From Toxotes chatareus (Eukaryota > Chordata > Actinopteri > Toxotidae): 64,000 nt of DNA. The stretch spans positions 5,130,501 through 5,194,500 of the forward strand of contig CM028888.1 of the NCBI GenBank assembly GCA_016801885.1. Reading direction: 5' to 3'. Of the stretch, positions 38,201 through 48,336 are shown piece after piece (positions within the stretch are counted from its first letter, which is position 1; every line of letters starts with the position of its first letter). The notes under the pieces are model-generated. The model ran no database searches and was not told where the DNA came from. It saw only the letters and a list, made by a program, of their open reading frames with translations. Both the position numbers and the translations under genes were made by a program.

Positions 38201-39570
38201 ATAGTAAGGCGTCAAAATCGGCCAAAAAAGTCAAAAAATTTTTGACCTCAAAATGTCATAAAAAACGTCATAGTATAGTAAGCGTTTTTTCGCCAAAAAA
38301 GTCAAAAATTTTTTGACCTCAAAATGTCATAAAAAACGTCATAGTATAGTAAGGCGTCAAAATCGGACCAAAAAGTCAAAAAATTTTTGACCTCAAAATG
38401 TCAAAAAAAACGTCATAGTATAGTATAAAGGCGTTTTTTGGACAAAAAAAGTCAAAAATTTTTTTGACCTCAAAATGTCATAAAAAACGTCATAGTATAG
38501 TAAGGCGTCAAAATCGGCCAAAAAAAGGTAAACATTTTTTTGACCTCAAAATATCATTAAAAAACGTCATAGTATAGTAAGGTGTCAAAATCGGACCAAA
38601 AAAGTCAAAAAATTTTTGACCTCAAAATGTCCTAAAAAACGTCATAGTATAGTAAGGCGTCAAAATCGGCCAAAAAAAGTCAAAAAAATTTTTGACCTCA
38701 AAATGTCATAAAAAACGTCATAGTATAGTAAGGCGTCAAAATCGGCCAAAAAAAAGTCAAAAAATTTTTGACCTCAAAATGTCCTAAAAAACGTCATAGT
38801 ATAGTAAGGCGTCAAAATCGGCCAAAAAAGTCAAAAATTTTTTGACCTCAAAATGTCATAAAAAACGTCATAGTATAGTATGCGTTTTTTTCGCCAAAAA
38901 GTCAAAACATTTTTTGACCTCAAAATGTCATAAAAACGTCATAGTATAGTAGTAAGGCGTCAAAATCGGACCAAAAAAGTCAAAAAATTTTTGACCTCAA
39001 AATGTCATAAAAAAACGTCATAGTATAGTAAAGGCGTCAAAATCGGACCAAAAAGTCAAACAATTTTTGACCTCAAAATGTCATAAAAAGCGTCATAGTA
39101 TAGTAAGGCGTCAAAATCGGACAAAAAAAAGTAGAAAATTTTTTGACCTCAAAATGTCATAAAAACGTCATAGTATAGTAAGGCGTCAAAATCGGACAAA
39201 AAAAGTCAAAAAATTTTTGACCTCAAAATGTCATAAAAAACGTCATAGTATAGTAAGGCGTCAAAATCGGACCAAAAAAGTCAAAAAAATCTTTGACCTC
39301 AAAATGTCATAAAAAACGTCATAGTATAGTAAGGCGTTTTTTTTGGGCAAAAAAAGTCAAAAAATTTTTTGACCTCAAAATGTCATAAAAAACGTCATAG
39401 TATAGTAAGGCGTCAAAATCGGACAAAAAAAGTCAAAAAATTTTTGACCTCAAAATGTCCTAAAAAACGTCATAGTATAGTAAGGCGTCAAAATCGGCCA
39501 AAAAAATTGATTTTTTTAGAAAGACCCCAAAATGTCATAAAAAACGTCATACGGCCGCAAGGCGTCAAAA
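23220..39570. repeat. giant 75-bp tandem array (satellite/minisatellite, about 215-220 copies)
   Basis: About 16.35 kb of head-to-tail units near 75 bp. A unit reads, in blocks: AAAATGTCATAAAAAACGTC, ATAGTATAGTAAGGCGTC, AAAATCGGACCAAAAAAG, TCAAAAAATTTTTGACCTC. Phase is kept almost throughout (for example unit starts at 25191 and 25266). Two main subtypes differ in the middle: GGCGTCAAAATCGG versus GGCGTTTTTT(T)GG. Length changes are mostly in the A and T runs. The palindrome GTCAAAAAATTTTTGAC occurs in most units. Units at the left edge (23.2-24.5 kb) are enriched in a GGCGTTTTTTGGGG-type variant; the last units (39.50-39.57 kb) decay into unique sequence. Open frames inside it are an artefact of the 75-bp (25-codon) period. 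No transposase or conserved protein is encoded. Confidence 0.98.
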
Positions 39571-39829
39571 TATGCATTATAGTTTGTAAGGAACTGTCTT
39601 TCATGTACGAGGTCTTGCTGTGTGTCGCGGTCGCACGGGGTTGAGCTAGTCAGGACTGTCGTGTGGTGGATGTAGCTGCATGCAGCTGCCGCTTAGCTTG
39701 TTAGTCTAGCTGCATAGCTGATTAGCCTTACGCTATCTCGGTTGCTCCGAGTTAAATGGGTGGGTTTTCGGCAGGCTGACTCGTAGAGTAACTGCCTCTC
39801 CGCCAAATATGGAAAGTACACTCCCACTA

Positions 39830-39950
39830 AAATCCAAGATGGCGCAGCTCAAATGGCCATGGTTTGGTCACAAAACCGACTCCCTAAAACCAACGGGTGA
39901 CGTTGTGGTTGCTACGTCCGTGTTTTATACAGTCTTTGAACGTAACATTA
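39830..39950. mobile_element. teleost dispersed element fragment
   Basis: Contains AATCCAAGATGGCGCAGC, AAACCAACGGGTGACG and TTTTATACAGTCTTTGAACG, a set of blocks I recall from an abundant dispersed element of spiny-rayed fishes. Family and ends undetermined. Confidence 0.45.
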
Positions 39951-40613
39951 GACTGGGATAATTCCACACCACTGGACTGGGTGAAACTAATATTTTGCAT
40001 ATTAAGGGGGAATTCGAGCGGCCCGTCCTAATTTGAGCTGATCCCTGTTTCTACTGAAATGTGATTGGCTCAGCTGCTCAGTCAGTCATCAAACTGTCAA
40101 AAGAAAAGAAGAAAGACAAGCGGGGTAAATTAAGAAAGAAGCCATACACACACGCACACACACACACTTAATTGCTTTTATTTGACCAAAACCACATGCA
40201 AGGAACACACAAAGCATCTTCTTTTTGTTATTTATGTTTTCATGCAACAAAATAAAGCAGAAAGTGAAGTTTTGCCAGTCTTTTTGCCTCTGGTCTCTGC
40301 GCACACACACAGTAGTTTTAATTTTTAAATAAACATAGTGTTTAAGTATGCATCGTATGTGTGAGCATATGTAGCTTACTTTCGTACACTCTACTGACTG
40401 TATATCATGTATATCATTAGATTGTTTTATAGTATTCATGTTAAAATCATAGTTCCACTTACGTCCGTCGTGCGATCAGATAAAAGGCCTCTCCAAACCA
40501 AGCTTCCGGGCTGAATTTCAACCCCTGCCTGCCCGTTTCTCAATAAAAGAGAAGTTGAGTAATTCGGCAGCTGACTGTTTTTTTTTTAAATGGTGCAGTA
40601 CACTACTGTTGTC

Positions 40614-40690
40614 AAGTGGAAACTCAATAATCGATTCGTAATCGAATCCAATCCTCAATAATCGTAATCGAATCGACTCAGGAAATTGGA
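40614..40690. mobile_element. hAT-like remnant with AATCGATTCG repeats
   Basis: Clusters of TAATCGATTCGTAATCGAATC-type sequence, which I recall from termini of fish hAT-type non-autonomous elements. Short and without a defined second end. Confidence 0.4.
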
Positions 40691-40734
40691 CCGATTAACC
40701 ACCCCATCATCACCTATTTTAAAACTCTTACTCT

Positions 40735-40740
40735 TTTATT
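40735..40740 (-). terminator. candidate tyr polyadenylation signal
   Basis: TTTATT on the plus strand reads AATAAA on the tyr strand, 129 bp past the stop codon. It is the nearest hexamer seen and would give a short 3' UTR. Confidence 0.4.
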
Positions 40741-40868
40741 ACAGTTTAAATAAATTGGTATTCACAAACATTATAGATGCATTACAGTTGACAATAAAAT
40801 GTATAATTTACAGAGCTTTGATATTAAAATACATAGATGTTTGTGTCACACTGCATGGCTGTGTGTCT

Positions 40869-41134
40869 TCACATAGTTGTTTGGTAGTTATAGTGGATGG
40901 TTTCCTCAATGTCATTGCTCCAGATAAGAGGCTGTCTTTCAGAGAGAGTAAATAGGTTTTTCCACCTCCTCACATACAGCCCAGGCAACCCTCTGTATCG
41001 TCGTTTTGCAGTGACAGCTGCAGCAGCTATAGCCACTGCTACAATTCCTCCAAAGAGCCCGGCAAGCAGCAGCCAAGGCCATACATCCTGCAACTCCTCC
41101 AGGTAAGGACGCATAGATTCTGCTAATCTCTGAT
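40869..41134 (-). CDS. tyr: tyr exon 5 (transmembrane and tail, stop)
   Basis: Acceptor TTCTTTCCAG; begins NQRLAESMRPYLEELQD, then the membrane helix (WPWLLLAGLFGGIVAVAIAA), a basic stop-transfer (AKRRYR), and a tail with SERQPLIW; TGA at 40869-40871. Confidence 0.95.
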
Positions 41135-43691
41135 CTGGAAAGAACAGAGAAGTGGTAAAAAAAATATAATAAAAAATCAAATAAAATGTTTGAGTTTACT
41201 TTTGAGTCACAAGTAAAACAAAGATTGTAAGGAATCTGCATGAGTTAAAGTATTATCCTTTTCCAGTCAGGAGATAAGGAACTATGGCTTAGAATTGTTT
41301 TTCCTAAATAATTCAGTGGGTATATTTCTTAAAATACAGGGGGAAATTGAAAAAGAGATTAACACAGACAATGCAGAACAGCAATACACTTGAAAAATGA
41401 AACCAGAGAAACTCAACTCAGAAGTTTACTTACTGGCATCTAGCAGGTAGGAGTATTCGTATCCAAGATCCTTGCTGGAAATAAAGTATTCTCTGTTTCC
41501 GTGGAGGGGCAGGAATGGCACCATGTGGTATTCACTGTTGTGCCCAATAGGAGCATTAGCATCTGGATACTGGGATGGAGATGGTCTATGCCTCCTGAGC
41601 CACTGCTCATAAATGCTTTCATGGAAAAAGAAAATGATTACAGCAATTACTGTTAGTGCAAACGCGTACATGCACCTGCGTTAAATGTTTGTATCTCTCT
41701 ATGTGCCCTCTCTCACCTGTCAACAAAAGCGTGGTGGAGAAGGAATATGGGGTCATTTGCTGAACCCTGCACTGAGGACATGGATCCGTTCATGAATACG
41801 TGGAGAGCAGCATGCATACCCATACGAGAACTGTTTCCTAACCCAGTCCGAGGATCCCCGAATCCTGCAAGATGAAGTTTCTCATCAGCAGTGACAAAGA
41901 TTAAAAAAAAAAAAAACAGTGCAAAAAAACAGGATAAGTTGTGCTTTGGAGTGTTGATGCTACTTTAGTATAACATGCTGGAATTTGACCTGTCAAACAG
42001 ATAAGAATGGTTTCTTTACAAATGATGTGTATTGTGATGGCAGTTTCCTAAAGCTTTTCTCCTGTGGACTTTATTTTCAAAGGAATGTGACATTTTGAAT
42101 ATGTTCGGCTCTGACATACTTTAGTGTATCCTAGGAAACCATCACAAGCCTCTGAAACTATGTTGGAGACAGCACTTTCTTGAATAGTTCTGGGGTAATA
42201 TTGAATCTACCATCAATAGAAAGTAGGTGTTCAGTAATGTGTCATTTATCCTTCCTTCGATGGGGTATGTCACAATCTGACACTTTCTTGTTTAAAGAAG
42301 ACAATTTACAATTGGACATTTAAAATTATGAATTAACAAAAGTCAGAACTATAAATGTGGCATTACCTGCCTTCCAATAGATTTGTCAAAGACTAGAGAA
42401 CAAGAATATCTGTAACTTTTGACATGTGAATTCAGAAACATGTCATGTTTATTAGATAAATTAGATAAATAAGAACTTTACAAAGCCTCTCTGACAATGA
42501 AAAACAAACAATATTCAAAATCATTACTGGCACAAATTAAAGCCAAAAAACAACAAGGTGAAGGAACTAAAACTTTTGGAGAGATCTGTTTAGCCACAGA
42601 TCGAGGAACAACAAGCTACTGAGGTAGAATATAACATTTTAATTTAATTTTAATTGCCACTCGTTCTGTGATAGACATCTGTTCATTGCCTTCATCTTTT
42701 ACTTTATTATACAGCTCTGGCACGCACTTGTCAGTGAAATGCTGACGACTTGGTATGTTGTAAGGGAGCTCCCGTGTTTTTAAGAGGGTTATTGAAGACG
42801 TTATTACCTTGGCTCTAGCCGAGTTGTGGCTGAGTTTCGGCTGGAAGAAGTCTTGTATGCCTGTGTCATGTCGTGTCTTTGTGCTAGCTATGCTAGCCTC
42901 CTCATCGCCTGTTTCTCCATGTCCTCTCACCAAGTGAGTGTTGAGATTTGTCATACTACCGGTGTACCGGTTTTACACTCTTTGCATATCGCAGCGGTTT
43001 TATCCAGCGCTCCATTCCTCATATAAAATCCAAATTTCTTATAGACCTTTGACTTTAAACTCGACGGTGCGTTGTAGATTGTGTCGGTATCGGACATTTT
43101 TATTTTTCCCTCGCTAACACAGTGCTACCTGACGTCTCGCGAGAGTGTTAGGGGAAGGTGCACGAGAGAGTTAGAGAGGGAGATGCCGGCAGGGAACAAC
43201 ATTAAACCGATTTATAACTTTGTAATCGGGCCACCGGCCGGTTCATCCTACATTTAGACCAATTCAGGGCTCTGTGTACCGATGCACTCACATCTTTTAA
43301 ATCAAAACCGATTTTCCAATTCAAATCGGTTATTTTTTACACCCCTAATTATTGCACTCATTACACTTTATTTTGCTTCACTGTATACATGGAAATGGTC
43401 AGAGTGCGAGCTGCTATTGATGACTTGTTAATCACCTGCAAATCAAAACAGTAGTATGAGAGTATGCCTTCATCTGTCTGGACACAATGCAAACAAATGC
43501 ATGTCATGTGAGGCCACAAATCAAAGTGCAAATAATCATTAACGACATACAGAGAAGCATACACATAACGGACACACTACAGGGAGCAGGCAGACAGAGG
43601 ACCGGATTAACACAAGGAGATGGAAGAGCCGCAGTGCAGCGTTGTGTGTAATTTGGAGCAGCCGAGTGAGTGATATCACCTGTGGAGCAGA

Positions 43692-43779
<88 letters not shown>

Positions 43780-45022
43780 TGTAGGTGTGTGTGCATTTGT
43801 GGTCAAGCTTATCTGACCTTCCAGAGTGTTCCTGAAGCTCATGTTGGCGCTGCGGTCCATGGCTCCGGTGTCATAGCTGGTCAGACTGAGAGTGAACTCC
43901 ACCTCCGCTGAAGTCGGTAATCGGTCAACCACGTTACGGTTGTGGTTTCCAGGGTTACGACGCAACGGACCTTCTCCCCTGGCATCACATAACACACCTC
44001 TGTCATTGTAGTCCTGTGATCGGGAGCACAGGACCTGGAGGTGCAAACGCACACAAACGTGCAATTCAGGGCATGAAAGAAAGTGAATCAGTTAGTTGAT
44101 GCAAATTATTGGTTATAGCAAATTATAAACAAACCTTCTATTGGAAAAGAAAAGAAAAGAAAAGTGAAAGTAGCTGGAAGAGATATTTGAGCGTGTTTAC
44201 CCTCCAAGAAGAGAAGACCGAGCCTGGGCTGAGAAGACTGGGATCCTGGGGGTTCCGGTCCCCCATCAGCTCGTCCGTGCAAACGTCACATCCCTGGGCA
44301 TCCCTCCAGTCCCAGTACGGGATGGTGAAGCTCATGTCTCCGGTCAGCTTCCTGATCTCATGCTCCCAGTGCAGCAGGTAGACTCGGTGCCACGGGAGAA
44401 ACGCAGGCGCCCAGTGGGCAAAGTCCACATTAGTCCACACATTCCCCGGCCCCCCCAGCAAGGCGTTCCGGGACACGTAGTAATGCATCCACACAAACAC
44501 ATCATACACAGACACATCAGCGAACATCGGGATAGAGCCGTTCTCCATCTCCCTGTAGGTCCCGGTGGCCACAACATAGTCCCTGCTGACAGTCTGCTTG
44601 GCCAAGTTCAGGTAAGATACAAGTCTGATCCTCTCGGCTCTGGACAGGTGGAAGATGTTCCTCCTGAGAGACTCTCTCCTGTCGTTGCAGTTCACCCCAA
44701 AGTAGCCAAACTTGCAGTCCGCGCAGTTGAAACCCATGAAATTCCCTGCACACTGGCAAGTCCGGTTGTAGAATACCAGAGGCCACTTCTCTCTGTCATC
44801 CAACCCAGAGAAGGGGTACTGCGGCCCGTCGGGCTGGTCCGTCACTTCCACATCCTGACAAAAACCCCGGCCCGAGCTGGCTCCGCAGGCCGAGCCGTCC
44901 CCTTCCCAAGGCGGGCAGCACTCCTTGGTGCGCAAGGCTTCCCGGGTGGCACACAGACGGGGGAACTGTGGATAGCAGGGTACAAAACACAACATGAAGC
45001 TAATGACTATCAGTGACCACAT
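40869..45022 (-). CDS. tyr: tyr, tyrosinase
   Basis: Tyrosinase is the type-3 dicopper monooxygenase of melanosomes that oxidises tyrosine to DOPA and dopaquinone, the rate-limiting step of melanin synthesis. Five exons on the minus strand (44201-45022, 43818-44034, 41717-41864, 41434-41615, 40869-41134) join in frame to 544 aa. Exons 2-4 are 217, 148 and 182 nt, the sizes I recall for human TYR. Start: ATG 45022, giving signal peptide MWSLIVISFMLCFVPCYP. Then EGF-like Cys-rich region (KECCPPW, CQCAGNFMGFNC), CuA histidines H180, H203, H212, CuB H364, H368, H391, a transmembrane helix about 475-499, and a cytoplasmic tail with an acidic-dileucine-type sorting motif (ERQPLI). TYR rather than TYRP1/DCT: sequence match and grm5 as divergent neighbour. 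All copper ligands intact, so predicted functional. Confidence 0.97.
41434..41615 (-). CDS. tyr: tyr exon 4
   Basis: 182 nt, acceptor TTTTTCCATGAAAG, donor GCCA|GTAAGT. Encodes SIYEQWLRRHRPSPSQYPDA through NAPIGHN and FISSKDLGYEYSYLLDA. Confidence 0.95.
41717..41864 (-). CDS. tyr: tyr exon 3 (CuB site)
   Basis: 148 nt, acceptor CATCTTGCAG, donor GACAG|GTGAGA. Encodes GMHAALHVFMNGSMSSVQGS then ANDPIFLLHHAFVDS with all three CuB histidines. Confidence 0.95.
42600..43347 (-). mobile_element. decayed hAT transposon with BED-finger transposase fragment
   Basis: On the minus strand the element opens TAGGGGTGTAAAAAATAACC, typical of hAT termini. A reading frame starts near 43099 (MSDTDTIYNAPSSLKSKVYK) and reaches CKEC. 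After one frame break the TNLNTHLVRGHG half of a BED-type zinc finger and an IQDFFQPKL segment continue to about 42616. The Cx2C...Hx4H finger is complete only across the frame break, so the gene is dead. The catalytic core and the other terminus are missing. Confidence 0.75.
43696..43793. repeat. (CT)n-(GT)n compound microsatellite
   Basis: About 67 bp of pure CT followed by GT repeats, in tyr intron 2, some 24-120 bp past the exon 2 donor on the transcribed strand (there read as AC then AG). Confidence 0.97.
43818..44034 (-). CDS. tyr: tyr exon 2
   Basis: 217 nt, acceptor CACCTCCAG, donor GAAG|GTCAGA, phase 0 to 1. Encodes VLCSRSQDYNDRG through EGPLRRNPGNH and SFRNTLEG. Confidence 0.95.
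44201..45022 (-). CDS. tyr: tyr exon 1
   Basis: 274 codons ending TGG AGG|GTAAAC, phase 0: signal peptide, Cys-rich region, CuA site (MHYY, DFAHWAPAFLPWHR) and IPYWDWRDAQGC. The frame stays open 12 codons upstream to a TTG, but the first ATG precedes a good signal peptide and is chosen. Confidence 0.95.
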
Positions 45023-45099
45023 TACAACGAGTTTTTCTTTATACTCTGGAGACGGCAAGCAGTCAGCGAATTAAGTGCCAGCGCCAAAGTGAGAAATCC

Positions 45100-45165
45100 C
45101 ATGCGACTCAGGGTTTTATTTTTCCGGGCGCCCCCTCCTCTTTGTTGAGCCAGTCACATGCTGCT
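45100..45165 (-). promoter_or_regulatory. tyr core promoter with M-box
   Basis: In order toward the gene: M-box-type E-box AGTCACATGCT (45152-45162), SOX-type CTTTGTT/AACAAAG (45140-45146), a GC-rich block (45126-45140) and a TATA-like AAATAAAA (45114-45121), about 90 bp ahead of the ATG. M-box (MITF), SOX10 and Sp1 sites are established elements of vertebrate tyrosinase promoters. Spacing M-box to TATA is about 30-45 bp. Confidence 0.65.
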
Positions 45166-45823
45166 TAACCTCAGGGTGAAGCTTATTTCATTGAGGGGGG
45201 CAATTAGCCCAAAAGCACACATCCCAAGACTGCAGCCAAACTCCTTTCAGGAAAAAAGGAATTAATCTAACGAAAATTCATTCATATCTAGGGATTTGCC
45301 GTATTTATAATGCTCAGAAATGACAATGTAATATCACCATTAGCCTGCCCATCATATAGCCTAGTGATACCACTAAAAACCATTGAGTTCTGTTTGTTTG
45401 TTCATTTGGATCTCCTTTAATCCTATTGGGCAGTTCTTCCAAGAGTAGAGGGCCACACTATGGCCTTTATTTTGTAGTTACATTTAATTTCTGCTGGGAA
45501 TTCTGACTGCTTTCACACAGGGCGAGTCATGAGCATAAAATAGGCACATAACTCATGATCTCTCTCTGTCTACACACACACACACACACCACACACACAC
45601 TGCCACAAGTAAAGCAAACTGTTATTCCTGGCATTTTTGCATGAAAATCACCATGACAATATTGGGTCCACAGAAAGAAAGGGACATGAGGATGAGGAGA
45701 GAAATATAGTAAACCATATATATATTTTTTAAATTAATTTGTGTACGATACATATGATTTCTTTTTCTTTTTTCTATTCTTTCTCCCTTTCTTGTGACAC
45801 AAGACAGCTGAGGGCAAATCATT
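45166..45823. other. tyr upstream flank
   Basis: A/T-rich sequence with an imperfect (AC)n run at 45571-45600. No gene recognised. Confidence 0.7.
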
Positions 45824-46353
45824 TTCGGCCACCCACAAATAAACGAATAAACTTCAAATGACATACAGTATTTGCACACTGCATTCAGGTATAATCCAAT
45901 GAAAAATAAGCCCCTGTCAGAATTCAGATGTTTTTATTTTCTTTAATTAAAATACATAATGTAATGTGTACAGTGAATTTATGACAAAACTTAAATTCTA
46001 AATTTTTGGTCTTTAGTAAAGTATTTTCAAACATTCCTATAAGAAATCACATTTGTGGAGTTTCTTTTTGTCTGTGTGGTCATATGACCCCAGATACTTG
46101 TCATGTCATCACCTACAGTGTAAACTGAGGACGGGACTTAGAACAAAGGATTTACTGAAGACAAGATGATGAGGAACGCATAAAGAAGAAAGCCACTGCC
46201 TGAGGCAGGAGTATGTGGTGTTTAGATAGTGATCCAGAAGAAATCTTCTGTCTTTCTCAGTATTGCTGTCTCACATGGCTGTCTCCACCTGTGACCACAA
46301 TGGTGGTGTGCCCTGACCTTTGACCCTTAGTCTAATGACGATAGGACTATTTG

Positions 46354-46360
46354 CATGTGA
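46354..46360 (-). promoter_or_regulatory. MITF/TFE-type E-box, copy 1
   Basis: CATGTGA, read TCACATG on the tyr strand, the MITF-preferred E-box form. It overlaps an octamer-like ATTTGCAT. Confidence 0.4.
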
Positions 46361-46405
46361 TATTCGCAGGGTAAGAACATTAAGTTCATGACAGCAAATG
46401 AGTCT

Positions 46406-46420
46406 CCACCAGAGGGCGCT
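46406..46420 (+). promoter_or_regulatory. CTCF-type motif, copy 1
   Basis: CCACCAGAGGGCGCT fits the CTCF core closely. It lies 1.4 kb upstream of the tyr ATG, on the grm5 side. Confidence 0.55.
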
Positions 46421-46644
46421 GCATGACTATTTCAAATGTCATTCTGTTTCAGTAAATGACAGCTCACCAGGGCTACTTTCTCTCTGTCTGTCCAGGCAAC
46501 TAGAAAAAAACATAAACATAATTATATACTAAGAAATTCATTCATTTGGTGCAAATGCATCACACATCTTACCCTACAAAATGTTCACATCATACACTCT
46601 CACCACGCTGAGAGGAACTTCAAATGTTATCTCGTTGTGAGCCT

Positions 46645-47792
46645 CTAGAAACCCTCTTACAACAGAAACGACTTGGTGCACCTGTGTGGAACATGAACAA
46701 ATCTCTGATCAAACTACTAAAATGTAAATGAATCACTGTCACTTCTATGAAACCCGTTGCCTCCTCTGTCATATATGGATTTACTGTACCAGAGCAGTAG
46801 TGTTTGCACTGTTCCTTTAGAGGGTTAGCTTCTCTAAGTAAAATCAGTGTATTAAACTTGATCAGCTGAACTGAATCACTGATGTGCCTACTGCATTTCC
46901 TCATTGGTCATACACATACTAAATACATACTAAACATGATTACATCATGCTGAAACCACACTAATAGTACAAATACTAACTAATACTTGTTTAGGGTTGG
47001 ATTGACCTCAACAGTTTAAATTTACACAAGTAAAAATTTGGACCTAATTTGTGTCTCACCTATTTATATTTTACCTATTTGTCAGACCACTATTCTTTCC
47101 TCTGCAACTTACAACAAAGCTACTGTTTTTCAAGGTATCGCTGAATGTTTTTACCATCAGATCCTGTACGATGGAGAATGTTTTGGAAAAATTGTTGAAT
47201 CTGGAATGAAATACACAAGTAGGAGAGAACTTCTCTTTTTACACACACAGTATATATATAAATAAGATCTTTAATCATGTTTGGAGTCACTTTGACCCAA
47301 AGCAAGAAAGGGGGACAGTTTCAGTAGACGTGCACTGAAGGACAATTCTGGCTCTTTTCTGTTGTGGACACAGTCATTTGCCATCCAGCTTGGAAGTGTC
47401 CCAGCCATGTCTGTCTGAGCACACAGATTGAAATGACAAAATTTAATCAAAAGCCATGAAGCATCAAGATAAGTAGATATGAAGTATGTTTTGGGATTTT
47501 TCAATTGTGAATGGGGTCAAATTGACCTGGAGCACAGAGGGGTCAGCCACAAAACAAAACCAGCAGCATGGGATCATAAATCACTGTGTTTTTATTATTA
47601 TTATTATTATTATTATTTTTATCATCAGTATTTCAAAGTGACAGAAGTGGGACTCTTTAATTGACTGGACTTTCCATCTGAAACTGGATTTGTTATAGGC
47701 TGTCCTGTAATTTTCTAATTAAAGTTACCTGATTAATAATTAATCGATCATTTTTTATCGGACAGTCACATTAAAAGGGTAAAACAGTCGAC
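46645..47792. other. spacer between the two duplicated blocks
   Basis: About 1.15 kb with a (TTA)n run at 47590-47620; no gene recognised. Confidence 0.7.
47590..47620. repeat. (TTA)n microsatellite
   Basis: Run of TAT/TTA trinucleotides in the tyr/grm5 spacer. Confidence 0.9.
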
Positions 47793-47864
47793 GAATTTGG
47801 GGTCAATAGGAATTTCAAGTGCAAGAGAAAGAGGCTTTCACATTCGCAACTAAACGGCATATCA
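47793..47864. repeat. short direct repeat R, left copy
   Basis: About 70 bp starting AATTTGGGGTCAATAGGAA, repeated at 48619-48692. The pair brackets duplicated block copy 2. Confidence 0.85.
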
Positions 47865-48336
47865 TCTTTGGCCACCCACAAATAAACTAATAATCTTCAA
47901 ATGACATACAGTATTTACACACTGCATTCAGGTATAATCCAATGAAAAATAAGCCCCTTTCTTTCATTAAAATACATATATGAAAAAAGGTGAATTTATG
48001 ACAAAACTTAAATTCTAAATTTTTGGTCTTTAGTAAAGTATTTTCAAACATTCCTATAAGAAATCACATTTGTGGAGTTTCCTTTTTGTCTGTGTGGTCA
48101 TATGACTCCAGATACTTACTGTCATCACCTACAGTGTAAACTGAGCCCGGGACTTACAACAAAGAATTTACTGAGGACAAGATGATGAGGAACGCATAAA
48201 GAAGAAAGCCACTGCCTGAGGCAGGAGTATGTGGTGTTTAGATTATGGACCAGAAGAAATCTTTGATGTCTTTCTCAGTATTGCTGTCTCACATGACTGC
48301 CTACACCTGTGACCACAAGGGCGATAGGACTATTTG

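Larger units (their letters stand above)
39571..40740. other. spacer between the array and the tyr 3' end
   Basis: Contains TE-like remnants at 39830-39950 and 40614-40690 and a short (CA)n run near 40145-40168; otherwise no gene recognised. Confidence 0.6.
41865..43817. other. tyr intron 2
   Basis: 1,953 bp, the longest tyr intron. It contains a hAT transposon remnant (about 42600-43347) and a large (CT)n/(GT)n microsatellite (43696-43793) close to the exon 2 donor. Confidence 0.85.
45824..46644. repeat. duplicated intergenic block, copy 1
   Basis: About 820 bp, near-identical to copy 2 (47862-48609) over most of its length. Contains the CTCF-type motif at 46406-46420, an octamer-like ATTTGCAT at 46349-46356 and a CATGTGA E-box at 46354-46360. 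Copy 2 lacks a few short stretches present here. Confidence 0.9.

Noticed and set aside
23220..39570. CRISPR-like array or replication origin
   Set aside because: Units are head to tail without unique spacers and the window is clearly an animal genome; simple satellite fits fully.
44360..45016. 218-codon open frame on the plus strand across tyr exon 1
   Set aside because: It lies exactly opposite a strongly conserved tyrosinase exon and has no recognisable domain; it is a GC-rich antisense shadow.
45023..45058. Twelve-codon N-terminal extension of tyrosinase starting at a TTG
   Set aside because: No ATG there; the downstream ATG gives a proper signal peptide and the expected protein length.
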